Position numbers and translations under genes: made by a program. A DNA stretch of 64,000 nucleotides, from positions 3,761,001 to 3,825,000 of the forward strand of contig NZ_JAGJBZ010000001.1 in NCBI RefSeq assembly GCF_020010925.1, read 5' to 3'. The stretch comes from Streptomyces griseiscabiei (GTDB taxonomy: Bacteria; Actinomycetota; Actinomycetes; Streptomycetales; Streptomycetaceae). The notes below the pieces were generated by a model. The model searched no databases and was not told the origin of the DNA. It was given only the letters and a program-made list of their open reading frames with translations. Each line of letters starts with the position of its first letter. Positions within the stretch are counted from its first letter, which is position 1. Below are positions 25,578 through 34,093 of this stretch, piece by piece.

Positions 25578-26780
25578 GTGGAACTGACATTGCTCGGCAC
25601 CGGCGCCCCCGCGGGCCTGCCCCGCCCCGACTGTCCGTGCGCGGCGTGCGCGACCGCGCTCGGTGATGCCGCGCGCGGGGCGACCGCGCTGCTCGTGGAC
25701 GGCACACTGCTGCTCGACCTCACTCCGGGCGCCGCCCTCGCCGCCGCGCGCGCCGGGCACTCGCTGACCGGTGTACGGCAGGTCCTGCTGTCGCATCCGC
25801 ACGACGGGCCCCCCGTGGAGGTGCCGGCGGGGCTGCCGCAGCCGGGGCGGGTGCCGGACGGGCGGGAGCTGTCGCTGCTGACCGGGCACCGGGTGCGGGC
25901 GCTGGCCCTGGACGCGCCGGGCACCGGGTACGCGGTCACCGGCCCGGGCGGGCAGCGGCTGCTGTATCTGCCGCCGGGGGGCGCGCTCGCCGGAATGGAG
26001 GAGCGGGCGCAGCCGTACGACATGGTGGTCCTCGATGTGCTGGGGCGGCCGGACGCGCTGGCGCGGCTGCGGGCGGCGGGGGCCGTGGGGCCGACGACCG
26101 ATGTGGTCGCGGTGCATCTCGACCACGATGTGCCGCCGGACGGCGAGTTGCCGCGCCGGCTCGCGGCGGCGGGCGCGCGCGCCGTGCCGGACGGGACGAC
26201 GCTGGCGGTGGGCGCCTACCAGGACGTGCCCGACGTGCCGCGCCGCACGCTGGTGCTCGGCGGGGCGCGGTCCGGCAAGTCGGTGGAGGCCGAACGGCGG
26301 CTGGAGGCGTTCCCGGACGTGCTGTACGTGGCGACGGGCGGGACGCGGGGCGGGGACGGGGAGTGGGCCGAGCGGGTCGCCGTCCACCGGGAGCGGCGGC
26401 CGGGCACCTGGCGCACGGCCGAGACCTGTGACCTGGTGCCGCTGCTGAAGGACGACGAGGGGGCGCCGCTGCTCATCGACTGTCTGTCGCTGTGGCTGAC
26501 CGACGCGATGGACGCGGTGGGCGCGTGGGACGACGCGGAGTGGGGCGGTGGTGGGGAGCGCGCGCTCCGGGCGCGTGTCGCCGAGCTGACCGACACCGTA
26601 CGGCGCACGCGCCGCACGGTGGTCGCCGTCTCCAACGAGGTCGGCTCCGGCATCGTCCCCGCCACCGCCTCCGGCCGCCGCTACCGCGACGAACTCGGGC
26701 GCCTGAACGCGGCCTTCGCGGACGAGTGCGAGCACGTGCTGCTGGTGGTGGCGGGACAGGCCCTGTCGCTACGGGGCTGA
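25578..26780 (+). CDS. cobU: Beta-lactamase-fold domain fused to adenosylcobinamide kinase/guanylyltransferase (CobU)
   Basis: 400 aa from GTG 25578. Residues 1-215 resemble the PhnP/PqqB branch of metallo-beta-lactamase fold proteins: it starts with ELTLLGTGAP, has the CPCAAC cysteines and a degenerate metal motif SHPHDG (72-77). Residues 223-400 are CobU, with P-loop GGARSGKS (228-235) and catalytic-region sequences YVATGG and SNEVGSGIVP. CobU activates cobinamide to its GDP form for lower-ligand attachment. cobT and cobS lie within 7 kb. The N-terminal activity is unknown. Confidence 0.9.
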   Translation: MELTLLGTGAPAGLPRPDCPCAACATALGDAARGATALLVDGTLLLDLTPGAALAAARAGHSLTGVRQVLLSHPHDGPPVEVPAGLPQPGRVPDGRELSLLTGHRVRALALDAPGTGYAVTGPGGQRLLYLPPGGALAGMEERAQPYDMVVLDVLGRPDALARLRAAGAVGPTTDVVAVHLDHDVPPDGELPRRLAAAGARAVPDGTTLAVGAYQDVPDVPRRTLVLGGARSGKSVEAERRLEAFPDVLYVATGGTRGGDGEWAERVAVHRERRPGTWRTAETCDLVPLLKDDEGAPLLIDCLSLWLTDAMDAVGAWDDAEWGGGGERALRARVAELTDTVRRTRRTVVAVSNEVGSGIVPATASGRRYRDELGRLNAAFADECEHVLLVVAGQALSLRG

Positions 26781-27659
26781 GGACGAGGAGTCGGGGGCGG
26801 CCGGGTGCGGGAGGCGGCGCGCGATGATGCGGTGCGCGCGGGGCGGAAGGGGAGCGCAGGCGCGGCGGGACAGCACTTCGTAGCCCAGGGACTCCAGCTC
26901 GGCGAGCAGATTGTGCAGGGGCATCAGGTGGAGGGGGCGCGGGCGGTCGGACGGCCTCCAGTGCCGCCGTCGTCCGCCGGGCAGCACACCCAACGGACGG
27001 GCCGGGTCCGGGACTTCGAGAAGGAGATGGCCGCCGGGGCGCAGGACCGCGCGGGCGGCGCGGAGTTCCGCACGGGGGTCGGTGGTGTGTTCGAGGTGGT
27101 GGAACATGCTGACCACGTCGTAGCGGGCGCGCAGCCGCGCGGTGATGTCCGGGTCGGTGAGCAGGCCCCGGTGCGCCTCCTCCACCCGTCCCGCCTCCCA
27201 GGCCCGTTCGACGCGCGGTGTCGGGTCGAGGCCGTCGAAGGAGGTGTACGGGTGGATCTCGCGCGCGGCCTCCGGGAAGTGGCCGTGGCCGGTGCCGACG
27301 TCGAGCCAGCTCTCCGGTTCGGGGTACGGCAGCAGGGCGCGGGCCGCGCCCCGGAGATGCCGGCGGCGGCCTCGCCCGACGGGGCTCGGGCCCGAGTCGT
27401 CCTCGGCGGCGTGCTGGTGGTGGCGGAGCAGGAGGCCGTCCGTCGTGGGCGGGGGGTTCTGGAAGGCGTGCGCGCACTCCCGGCACTCCTCCACCACGAA
27501 CGTGCCGGGTGTGCGCCGTCTCCCTCCCGGCGCGCGCACCCGCGTACGCAACTGCCGCGAGCCGCACCACGGGCAGTCGGTGCGGCGCGGTTCGTGGAAG
27601 GGGTCGACTCCCGGTTCTCCGGTGCGGGGGCCGGGCTCCGGCCGCGGGGTGGGGGACAT
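26769..27659 (-). CDS. SAM-dependent methyltransferase with N-terminal zinc-ribbon-like motif
   Basis: 296 aa. CPWC (29-32) and CREC (59-62) form a probable zinc knuckle, followed by a class I methyltransferase domain with LDVGTGHGHF and MFHHLEHTTDP, and a late LLEVPDP region. This architecture is shared with methyltransferases that act on sugars or small metabolites in Streptomyces, but the substrate here is unknown. AGGAG lies six bases before the ATG. Its 3' end overlaps the end of cobU by 12 bp. Confidence 0.85.
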   Translation of the reverse strand: MSPTPRPEPGPRTGEPGVDPFHEPRRTDCPWCGSRQLRTRVRAPGGRRRTPGTFVVEECRECAHAFQNPPPTTDGLLLRHHQHAAEDDSGPSPVGRGRRRHLRGAARALLPYPEPESWLDVGTGHGHFPEAAREIHPYTSFDGLDPTPRVERAWEAGRVEEAHRGLLTDPDITARLRARYDVVSMFHHLEHTTDPRAELRAARAVLRPGGHLLLEVPDPARPLGVLPGGRRRHWRPSDRPRPLHLMPLHNLLAELESLGYEVLSRRACAPLPPRAHRIIARRLPHPAAPDSSSSAP

Positions 27660-27830
27660 GGCGGCTCCTGGGACAGCGGGACGGGCACGTGGACATTCGC
27701 CTCAAAAAGGTACGTAGGTGGTGGCGGTCCCGGTCGCAATGACGTGCCGGTGGCGCGGGGGGACGTCCGTACGTCACGGGGTCGCGGTGTGGCGCGGTCG
27801 TGTTCGATCGCTGCCGGTACTGTTCGGCGA

Positions 27831-28943
27831 ATGAGCTCGCTTAATCTCGACGACTTCACCGATCTGATCGAGCGCCCCGACGGTGGGGTGCGCCGCGACG
27901 CCGAGGCGCGGCGGGAGAGGCAGATCGTGCCGGCCGGGGCGCTGGGCCGCCTCGACGAACTGGGTGAGTGGCTGGCGGCGGCGCAGTCGGCCGTGCCGGT
28001 GCGGCCCGTCCGCCAGGCCCGGGTGCTGCTGTTCGCGGGCGACCACGGGATCGCCGAACTCGGCGTCTCCGCGCGGGCCGCGGGCACCGCGGACCAGTTG
28101 GTGCGGGGCGTCCTCGACGGCAGCAGCCCGGTGGCGGTGCTGGCCCGGCAGCTCGACGTCCCCGTACGCGTGGTGGATCTCGCGCTCGACTGCGACCCCG
28201 AGGCGCTGCCCGCCGAGGTCGTGCGGCGCCGGGTGCGGCGCGGGTCGGGACGGATCGATGTCGAGGACGCGCTGACGGCGGAGGAGGCGGAGGCCGCGTT
28301 CCGGGTGGGCGTCGCCCTCGCGGACGAGGAGGCGGACTCCGGGACCGATCTCGTCGTCCTCGGCGATGTGAGCGTCGGCGGGACGACGGCGGCGGCGGTG
28401 CTCGTGGCCGGGCTGTGCGGGACCGACGCGTCCGTGGTCACGGGTCGCGGCGGGCGGGCGATCGACGATCTGGCGTGGATGCGCAAGTGCGCGGCCGTAC
28501 GGGACTCGCTGCGGCGGGCCCGGCCGGTCCTCGGGGACCAGTTGCAGCTGCTGGCGACCGTGGGCGGGGCGGATCTCGCCGCCATGACCGGGTTCCTGCT
28601 GCAGAGCGCGGTGCGCAAGACGCCGGTGATCCTGGACGGTGTGGTGTCGGCAGCGTGTGCGCTGGTCGCCCAGCGGGTCGCGTTCCGCGCGCCGGACTGG
28701 TGGCTGGCCGGGCAGAGCAGCGGGGAGCCGGCGCAGGCCAAGGCGCTCGACCGGATGGCCATCGAGCCGCTGCTCGACCACGGGGTGAAGGTCGGCGAGG
28801 GCGCGGGCGCGCTGCTGGCGCTCCCGCTGGTGCGGGCGGCCTCGGCGCTGGCGGCGGAGCTGCCCGAGCGGGAGGCTCCGCCGGCGGAGCCGGTGAAGGA
28901 GACCGGGGAGAAGCATCCCGCCGAGGAGTACGACGCGACGTAG
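27831..28943 (+). CDS. cobT: Nicotinate-nucleotide:dimethylbenzimidazole phosphoribosyltransferase (CobT)
   Basis: 370-aa enzyme that makes alpha-ribazole phosphate, the activated lower ligand of cobalamin. Family motifs include FAGDHGIAE, GDVSVGGTTAAA, TGRGG and the catalytic Glu in KVGEGAGA. TACTGT lies seven bases before the ATG at 27831, so the transcript is probably leaderless. No B12 riboswitch is seen upstream. A short acidic tail after residue 335 is non-conserved. Confidence 0.95.
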   Translation: MSSLNLDDFTDLIERPDGGVRRDAEARRERQIVPAGALGRLDELGEWLAAAQSAVPVRPVRQARVLLFAGDHGIAELGVSARAAGTADQLVRGVLDGSSPVAVLARQLDVPVRVVDLALDCDPEALPAEVVRRRVRRGSGRIDVEDALTAEEAEAAFRVGVALADEEADSGTDLVVLGDVSVGGTTAAAVLVAGLCGTDASVVTGRGGRAIDDLAWMRKCAAVRDSLRRARPVLGDQLQLLATVGGADLAAMTGFLLQSAVRKTPVILDGVVSAACALVAQRVAFRAPDWWLAGQSSGEPAQAKALDRMAIEPLLDHGVKVGEGAGALLALPLVRAASALAAELPEREAPPAEPVKETGEKHPAEEYDAT

Positions 28944-28994
28944 TCCGCCGCTTGCCCCCGGGGGCGTGGTCGGGTGCGGCTCCGGTGGGACTTC

Positions 28995-29016
28995 TCGCGC
29001 GGCTCCCCGTGCCCCT
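28995..29016 (+). repeat. Intergenic palindromic repeat, degenerate forward copy 5
   Basis: Core with three substitutions, between cobT and the DUF2156 gene. It runs into the 29-bp tandem duplication listed next. Confidence 0.7.
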
Positions 29017-29068
29017 GAAGAGCAGGGGCTGCGCCCCGTGCCCCTGAAGAGCAGGGGCTGCGCCCCGT
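29011..29068 (+). repeat. Perfect 29-bp tandem duplication
   Basis: Positions 29011-29039 and 29040-29068 are identical. Each unit contains the small palindrome AGGGGCTGCGCCCC that normally sits between the two arms of the intergenic repeat, so this looks like slippage inside a repeat element. Confidence 0.9.
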
Positions 29069-29119
29069 GCCCCCGTACCCGCGCCCGAAAACGGGACCCG
29101 CACCCTAATATCCCCTTGC

Positions 29120-30850
29120 ATGGGAAATGTCCGGTCCCGGCGGGCCGCCGGCTTCGCCGTCTGGTATCTGCGGGTCGTCGCGTTCGTCAATGTCCTCGGG
29201 GCCGTGTGGGTGTCGCTGGGCCAGGATCTGCGGCGGCACAACACGGAGGACTACTTCACCCCGTATCTGCTGACGGCAGGATTCGCGACGGGCGTGTTCA
29301 CGACGTTCCTGGCGATCACGATGCGGCGCCGGAAGCGGGCGGCGTGGATTCTGAACCTGGTGCTGGGCGGGTTCTTCCTGCTGCTGTTCCTGTTCGCGAT
29401 GGCGTTCGACGAGATCCGGCAGCACGCGCAGAACTGGGTGTCCACCGCGCTGACCGCCGCCTTCGTGGTCGCGCTGCTGCTGGGGCGGCGGGAGTTCTAC
29501 GCCAAGGGCGACCGGTCCAACCCCCGGCTCGCCACCGCCGTCGCGCTCGGCGGCCTGCTCGTCTGCTCCCTGTTCGCCGCACTCCTCGTCACGGTCACCA
29601 ACGAGGCCGACGACGCGCACCGCTCGTCGTTCTGGGACCGCTGGGGGTACGGCGCCCTGCGGCTGGTCTCGGTCGCCGCAGACGACTCCGGCTTCGTCGG
29701 GATCACCACGCCCACCTGGGTGAACGTCATCATCAACATGCTCAGCACCCTGCTGGTCCTCGCCGTGTTCTACGCGGCCTTCCGCTCCCGGCGCGCCGTC
29801 GACCCGCTCACCGAGGACGACGAGGCGCGGCTGCGGGCGCTGCTGGAGCGCAACGGCGACCGGGACTCCCTCGGCTACTTCGCGCTGCGGCGGGAGAAGA
29901 GCGTCGTGTGGTCGCCCACGGGCAAGGCCGGGGTCGTCCACCGCGTGCTGGGCGGGGTCTCGCTCGCCTCCGGCGATCCGATCGGCGATCCCGAGGCCTG
30001 GCCCGGCGCCATCGAGCCCTGGCTCGCCGAGGCGCGGGCGCACGGCTGGATCCCGGCGGTGATGGGGGCGAGCGAGGAGGCGGGCACCGTGTACGCGCGG
30101 CACGGGCTGGACGCGCTGGAACTGGGCGACGAGGCGATCGTCGAGACCGCCGAGTTCACGCTCGACGGACGGGCCATGCGGACCGTCCGGCAGGCCTACA
30201 ACCGGGTGAAGCGGGCCGGGTACACCGTCCGGATCCGGCGTCATGCCGACATCCCGGAAAACGAGATGGCGCATCTCCTGCGCCGGGCCGACGACTGGCG
30301 GGACGGGGAGACCGAGCGCGGGTTCAGCATGGCCCTCGGGCGGCTCGGCGACCCCGGCGACGGGCAGTGCGTGATGCTCGAATGCGCCGACGGCGACGGG
30401 GAGTCGCGGGCGCTGCTGTCCTTCGTGCCCTGGGGGCCGCGCGGGCTCTCGCTCGACCTCATGCGGCGGGACCGCGACGCGGAGAACGGGCTGATGGAGT
30501 TCATGGTGATCGAACTCCTCCAGCGGGCCGGGGAGATCGGGATCACGCAGGTCTCGCTCAACTTCGCCATGTTCCGCTCGGTCTTCGAACGTGGCGGGCG
30601 CCTCGGCGCCGGGCCGGTACTGCGGCTGTGGCGGTCGCTGCTCAGCTTCTTCTCGCGCTGGTGGCAGATCGAGTCGCTGTACCGGGCCAACGCCAAGTAC
30701 CGGCCCATCTGGGAGCCGCGGTTCCTGCTCTTCGAGAAGAGCGCGGATCTGCCGCGCATCGCCATCGCCTCGGCCCGCGCGGAGGGCTTCCTGGAGGCAC
30801 CGGGACTGCCGAGGTGGCTGCGCCGCAGACACCTGGAGCCGCACGGATGA
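29120..30850 (+). CDS. DUF2156 membrane protein, phosphatidylglycerol lysyltransferase-like
   Basis: 576 aa: six hydrophobic segments in residues 10-230, then a cytoplasmic GNAT-like DUF2156 domain (about 255-560) with GDPIGDPEAW and ERGGRLGAGPVLRLWRS-type motifs. This is the domain order of MprF/LysX-type enzymes, which transfer an amino acid from tRNA to phosphatidylglycerol, but no lysyl-tRNA synthetase domain is attached. A TAATAT hexamer eight bases before the ATG suggests leaderless expression. Followed after 30 bp by a rhomboid-like gene, likely cotranscribed. Substrate is inferred from family only. Confidence 0.87.
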   Translation: MGNVRSRRAAGFAVWYLRVVAFVNVLGAVWVSLGQDLRRHNTEDYFTPYLLTAGFATGVFTTFLAITMRRRKRAAWILNLVLGGFFLLLFLFAMAFDEIRQHAQNWVSTALTAAFVVALLLGRREFYAKGDRSNPRLATAVALGGLLVCSLFAALLVTVTNEADDAHRSSFWDRWGYGALRLVSVAADDSGFVGITTPTWVNVIINMLSTLLVLAVFYAAFRSRRAVDPLTEDDEARLRALLERNGDRDSLGYFALRREKSVVWSPTGKAGVVHRVLGGVSLASGDPIGDPEAWPGAIEPWLAEARAHGWIPAVMGASEEAGTVYARHGLDALELGDEAIVETAEFTLDGRAMRTVRQAYNRVKRAGYTVRIRRHADIPENEMAHLLRRADDWRDGETERGFSMALGRLGDPGDGQCVMLECADGDGESRALLSFVPWGPRGLSLDLMRRDRDAENGLMEFMVIELLQRAGEIGITQVSLNFAMFRSVFERGGRLGAGPVLRLWRSLLSFFSRWWQIESLYRANAKYRPIWEPRFLLFEKSADLPRIAIASARAEGFLEAPGLPRWLRRRHLEPHG

Positions 30851-30880
30851 GGGCATGAGCAGGATGAGGACACGACGAGC

Positions 30881-31723
30881 ATGAACAGGGCCGCCCGCTG
30901 GGCCCGCGCCGAATGGGGGTTCCTGTACGACACCGTGCGCCCGGCGCTCGCGCGGCACCCGCTGCGGTCGATCCCCCTGACGCTCGCCGCCGTCTGTCTG
31001 GCGGCCGGTGTCCACCTCGTGCACAGCCGGTCCTGGGGTTACCGGTTCATCGAGGACGTCGGCGCCGTACGCGCCGAGGACCCGCTCGGGCTCGCGCTGC
31101 TGCGCACCCCGCTCTCCCTGTTCGTACCGGCGCTGGATCTGCCCGTGTGGGGTGCGCTGGCGCAGATCCTGATCGTGTTCGGGATCGCGGAGATCTGTCT
31201 GGGGAGGCGGCGCACCCTGGCGCTCGCGTACGTCGCCACGCTGGCCGGCACGCTGTACGCGCGCGTGGGCATCGCGCTCGGCCCGGACGCGTTCCTCGTG
31301 GGGCTGCCCGCCTCGGACGCGCGGGTCGTGGACACGGGGCCCTCGGCGGCCGTGGTGGGGCTCGCGGTGTACGTGGGGTGGCGCTGTCGGGCCTACGTGA
31401 CCGCGGGCGCGGTGGTCGTGGCGATGGCCGTCGAGGTGCTGGTGAAGGAGAACCTCGCGGGCAAGGAGCATCTGGCGGCGATCGCGGCGGTGCTGGTGGT
31501 GTGCGCGGCCGAGGCCGTACGTCAACGGCGCTCCGGCGGGTCGGGCGGACCGGGTCGGGCGGCGGGAGCGGACGGGCGCGGCGGGTCCGGCGGAGCCGGG
31601 GAGCCGCCCGGGGGCAGCGAGGGGCGGGTCGCCGATTCCAGGGCGGGGGGCGCGTCCGGGGTGCCGCCGATCCAGTCCTGGAGACGGCGGCTGGGGCCCG
31701 TCCAGCGGCGGTCGTGGCGGTAG
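30881..31723 (+). CDS. Rhomboid-like membrane protein with disordered tail
   Basis: 280 aa with five to six membrane helices between residues 30 and 205. A GPSAA segment and an EHLAAI segment sit where rhomboid proteases have their catalytic Ser and His, but the active-site motif is GPSA rather than GxSG, so activity is uncertain. After about residue 212 the sequence becomes Gly/Ser/Arg-rich and low complexity; this tail overlaps 202 bp of the convergent gene. The true conserved protein may end near 31520. Probably cotranscribed with the DUF2156 gene. Confidence 0.75.
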   Translation: MNRAARWARAEWGFLYDTVRPALARHPLRSIPLTLAAVCLAAGVHLVHSRSWGYRFIEDVGAVRAEDPLGLALLRTPLSLFVPALDLPVWGALAQILIVFGIAEICLGRRRTLALAYVATLAGTLYARVGIALGPDAFLVGLPASDARVVDTGPSAAVVGLAVYVGWRCRAYVTAGAVVVAMAVEVLVKENLAGKEHLAAIAAVLVVCAAEAVRQRRSGGSGGPGRAAGADGRGGSGGAGEPPGGSEGRVADSRAGGASGVPPIQSWRRRLGPVQRRSWR

Positions 31724-32388
31724 GCGCGTTTCCAGGAGCGGGCGCGGGCGCGCGGCCGCCGCCGGTAGAAGCGCCGGGACCAGGCGGAGCCGGGGCGGGC
31801 CAGGCGGACGGCGCCGACGAGGGCGATGAACGGGATGATCACACCGAAGATCGCGGTGCGGGTCTTGCCCTTGGCGAGGGCGATCAGGGCGATCAGGAAG
31901 TTCGAGCCCATGGTGGCCATGACGGCGCCCCGGTCCTGGAGTTCCTCGTCGTCGAGGTCGTTGACGCCGAAGGGGAGGAAGCCGACCAGCATCAGGCCCA
32001 CCAGGGCGGCCGTCAGCACCACCACCTCGACGCTCTGCCGGCCCGCCTCGCTCCAGTACACGTCGTCGAGGTGCAGGATCAGCGCGAACTCGTCCAGCAC
32101 CAGGCCCACGCCCATGCCGAACAGCACGGCGGAGAGCAGCGCGCCGAAGCCGTGGCCGTCGCCTGCGACCGAGCCGAAGCCGCCGGCGACGGTGAGGACG
32201 ACACCGGGCACGACGTGGTGGATGTGGACGCCGCCGCTGCCGCTGATGTTGCGGAAGGGGCCCTTGCCCGCGCGGATCATACGGGTGATGACCCGGGTGA
32301 TCAGGAACGTCAGTATGAACGCGGTGAGCGCGAGCAGCAGGGGAAGCTTGCCCGGCTCGATGATGTTCCGCTCCCACCAGTGACCCAT
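31522..32388 (-). CDS. Polytopic membrane protein of unknown function
   Basis: 288 aa with five hydrophobic segments between residues 15 and 190, a short HIHHVVPG motif near residue 55, and a long Arg/Pro-rich cytoplasmic tail (after 200). I recognise it as a conserved actinobacterial integral membrane protein but know no function. TAAAGT lies six bases before the ATG on the minus strand, indicating a leaderless message; the promoter is back to back with that of cobS. The tail-coding part overlaps the end of the rhomboid-like gene. Confidence 0.85.
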   Translation of the reverse strand: MGHWWERNIIEPGKLPLLLALTAFILTFLITRVITRMIRAGKGPFRNISGSGGVHIHHVVPGVVLTVAGGFGSVAGDGHGFGALLSAVLFGMGVGLVLDEFALILHLDDVYWSEAGRQSVEVVVLTAALVGLMLVGFLPFGVNDLDDEELQDRGAVMATMGSNFLIALIALAKGKTRTAIFGVIIPFIALVGAVRLARPGSAWSRRFYRRRPRARARSWKRAYRHDRRWTGPSRRLQDWIGGTPDAPPALESATRPSLPPGGSPAPPDPPRPSAPAARPGPPDPPERR

Positions 32389-32394
32389 ATGCGA

Positions 32395-32452
32395 ACTTTA
32401 TCCAGCACGGTCCCCGGCCGCCGCCGAGGCCGTCCGCTCCGCCGGGTAGCCT
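32395..32452. promoter_or_regulatory. Back-to-back leaderless promoters
   Basis: On the minus strand TAAAGT (32400-32395) precedes the membrane protein ATG by six bases. On the plus strand TAGCCT (32447-32452) precedes the cobS GTG by six bases. The two -10 elements are only 46 bases apart, so their -35 regions are close and may compete or share a regulator. Confidence 0.6.
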
Positions 32453-32458
32453 GCGCCG

Positions 32459-33268
32459 GTGTCCACGACCCCCGATCCCGCTCCCCCGGCCACGGCCACC
32501 GCCGCCGACGGTCTGCGCTTCGCGTTCGGCACCCTCACCGTGCTGCCGGTGACCGTGCGCCGCTGGGACCGCGACGCGGCGCGCGCCGGGATGCTGTGCG
32601 CGCCCCTCGCCGGGCTGGTCGTCGGCCTGGCCTCGGCGGCGCTCGGCGGGCTGCTGCTGCTCCTGGGCGCCGGACCGCTGCTCGCCGCCGTGGCCTCCGT
32701 CGCCGTACCGGCGGCGCTCACCCGGGGCCTGCATCTGGACGGGCTCGCCGACACCGCCGACGGCCTCGGCAGCGGCAGGCCCGCCGAGGACGCCCTGCGG
32801 ATCATGAAGCAGTCGGACATCGGACCGTTCGGGGTCGTCACCCTCGTGCTGGTGCTCCTGGCCCAGGTCGCCGCGCTCACCGAGGCGTACGGCGAGTCCT
32901 GGGCGCTGGGCGCCCTCGCGGCGGCCGTCTCGGCGACCACCGCCCGGCTGGCCCTGACCCTGGCCGCGCGCGCCGGCGTGCCCGCCGCCCGGCCGGAGGG
33001 GCTGGGGGCGGCGGTGGCGGGGGTGGTCCCGGTCCGGGGCGCGCTGCTCGCGACCGTCGCGGTCGGGGGCGCGGCGGCGGGCGCGGGGGCGCTCTTCGGA
33101 CCGTACGACCTCGCCCGTACGGTCCTCGCGGTCGTCCTCGGCTGCGGTGCCGCCGAACTCCTGCTGCGCCACTGCGTACGGCGGTTCGGCGGTGTCACCG
33201 GTGATGTCTTCGGCGGCCTGGCGGAGACGGCGGCGACGGCGGCGCTGGTGGTCCTCACCTTCGGCTGA
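32459..33268 (+). CDS. cobS: Adenosylcobinamide-GDP ribazoletransferase (CobS/CobV)
   Basis: 269-aa integral membrane cobalamin synthase that joins adenosylcobinamide-GDP, made by CobU, with alpha-ribazole, made by way of CobT. Conserved motifs are LTRGLHLDGLADTADG (acidic metal-binding loop near residue 98) and MKQSDIGPFG. Seven hydrophobic segments. Start GTG at 32459 with TAGCCT six bases upstream. With cobU and cobT this window holds the nucleotide-loop end of the B12 pathway but no corrin-ring genes. Confidence 0.95.
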   Translation: MSTTPDPAPPATATAADGLRFAFGTLTVLPVTVRRWDRDAARAGMLCAPLAGLVVGLASAALGGLLLLLGAGPLLAAVASVAVPAALTRGLHLDGLADTADGLGSGRPAEDALRIMKQSDIGPFGVVTLVLVLLAQVAALTEAYGESWALGALAAAVSATTARLALTLAARAGVPAARPEGLGAAVAGVVPVRGALLATVAVGGAAAGAGALFGPYDLARTVLAVVLGCGAAELLLRHCVRRFGGVTGDVFGGLAETAATAALVVLTFG

Positions 33269-33283
33269 GCCCCTCCCCCGGGG

Positions 33284-34093
33284 TCAGCAGGCCTTCCGCC
33301 ACACCCCCAGCTCCCACTTCTTCAGCAGCGAGCTGAGTTCCAGGCGCCGGGCCTCGGGGCAGAAGTCGCCGGTCGGCAGCTCGTACTCGACGTGGAAGAC
33401 GGCCTTGCCCGCCTCGATGAACGGGGTGAGGTCCTCGCACTCGTCGTACTGGGCGCACTGTTCGTTGACCGCGAAGTCGAAGTCGTCGACGAGTTCGGGG
33501 ATCTGGTCGAGGTCGTTCTTCAAGCCGACCGCGAGGCCCCGGTCGTGGGCGAGGCGGGCGACGAGGCGGTTGTAACGGAGCTGGTCGGCTGCCTTGAGGG
33601 GGAACCCGGTCCTGTTGCGGTAGCCGTCCATGTTGTCGGGCTCGACGGCGTCGAAGCCCTTCTCCGCGCACATGTCGATGCGGGCGGCCATCAGGGGTTC
33701 GAGGACCTCGGTCTCGCGGATGTCGAGCCAGTACTCGCCCTCCCAGCCGTTGCTCTCGCCTATCACCGACTTCGGGAAGTCGTCGGCGTCCGGGCGCCAG
33801 TCCTCCCAGGCGCCGGTGGAGAGGTAGCAGATGACCTTGCGGCCGTCGTCGTGCAGGCCGGCGACCGTGCCGGCGGAGTGGTCGAAGCCGTCGATGTCGT
33901 AGACGGGGACGTCGACGGAGGTGTCCAGGCGCCCGCTGAGCTGCCACTGCCACGCGGTGCCGGGCTCGGGCCGCCAACGGGTGCCCCCGCCCCTCCCGCC
34001 TCCGGTGCCCGGCTCGTCGTCGGGCGCGGTCGTGCACCCCGCAACGAGCAGGAGCAGGGTCAACAGGGCGCTGCGGGCGGGGGCGCGGCTCAT
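33284..34093 (-). CDS. GH114 endo-alpha-1,4-polygalactosaminidase-like lipoprotein
   Basis: 269-aa lipoprotein: lipobox LVAGC with Cys20, a Gly/Pro-rich linker, then a TIM-barrel GH114 domain (about 45-265). Expected acidic catalytic residues are in EPDNMDGY (151-158) and VNEQC (E211). GH114 enzymes such as fungal Ega3 and the PelA hydrolase cut partly deacetylated alpha-1,4-galactosamine polymers. As a lipoprotein it would act on polymer outside the membrane. The ATG overlaps the stop of the GH135 gene (ATGA), making it the last gene of the locus. Confidence 0.9.
   Translation of the reverse strand: MSRAPARSALLTLLLLVAGCTTAPDDEPGTGGGRGGGTRWRPEPGTAWQWQLSGRLDTSVDVPVYDIDGFDHSAGTVAGLHDDGRKVICYLSTGAWEDWRPDADDFPKSVIGESNGWEGEYWLDIRETEVLEPLMAARIDMCAEKGFDAVEPDNMDGYRNRTGFPLKAADQLRYNRLVARLAHDRGLAVGLKNDLDQIPELVDDFDFAVNEQCAQYDECEDLTPFIEAGKAVFHVEYELPTGDFCPEARRLELSSLLKKWELGVWRKAC

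Noticed and set aside
26769..26780. Frameshift at the overlapping ends of cobU and the methyltransferase gene
   Set aside because: A 12-bp convergent overlap is normal for a compact genome; both proteins are complete in length.
27660..27830. Cobalamin riboswitch ahead of cobT
   Set aside because: Searched the gap for a B12 box and the multi-stem core; none is seen, and the TACTGT hexamer seven bases before the ATG leaves no room for a leader.
29105..33172. Long minus-strand open frame spanning several plus-strand genes
   Set aside because: Same cause: it mirrors DUF2156, rhomboid-like and cobS coding sequence and shows no domain.
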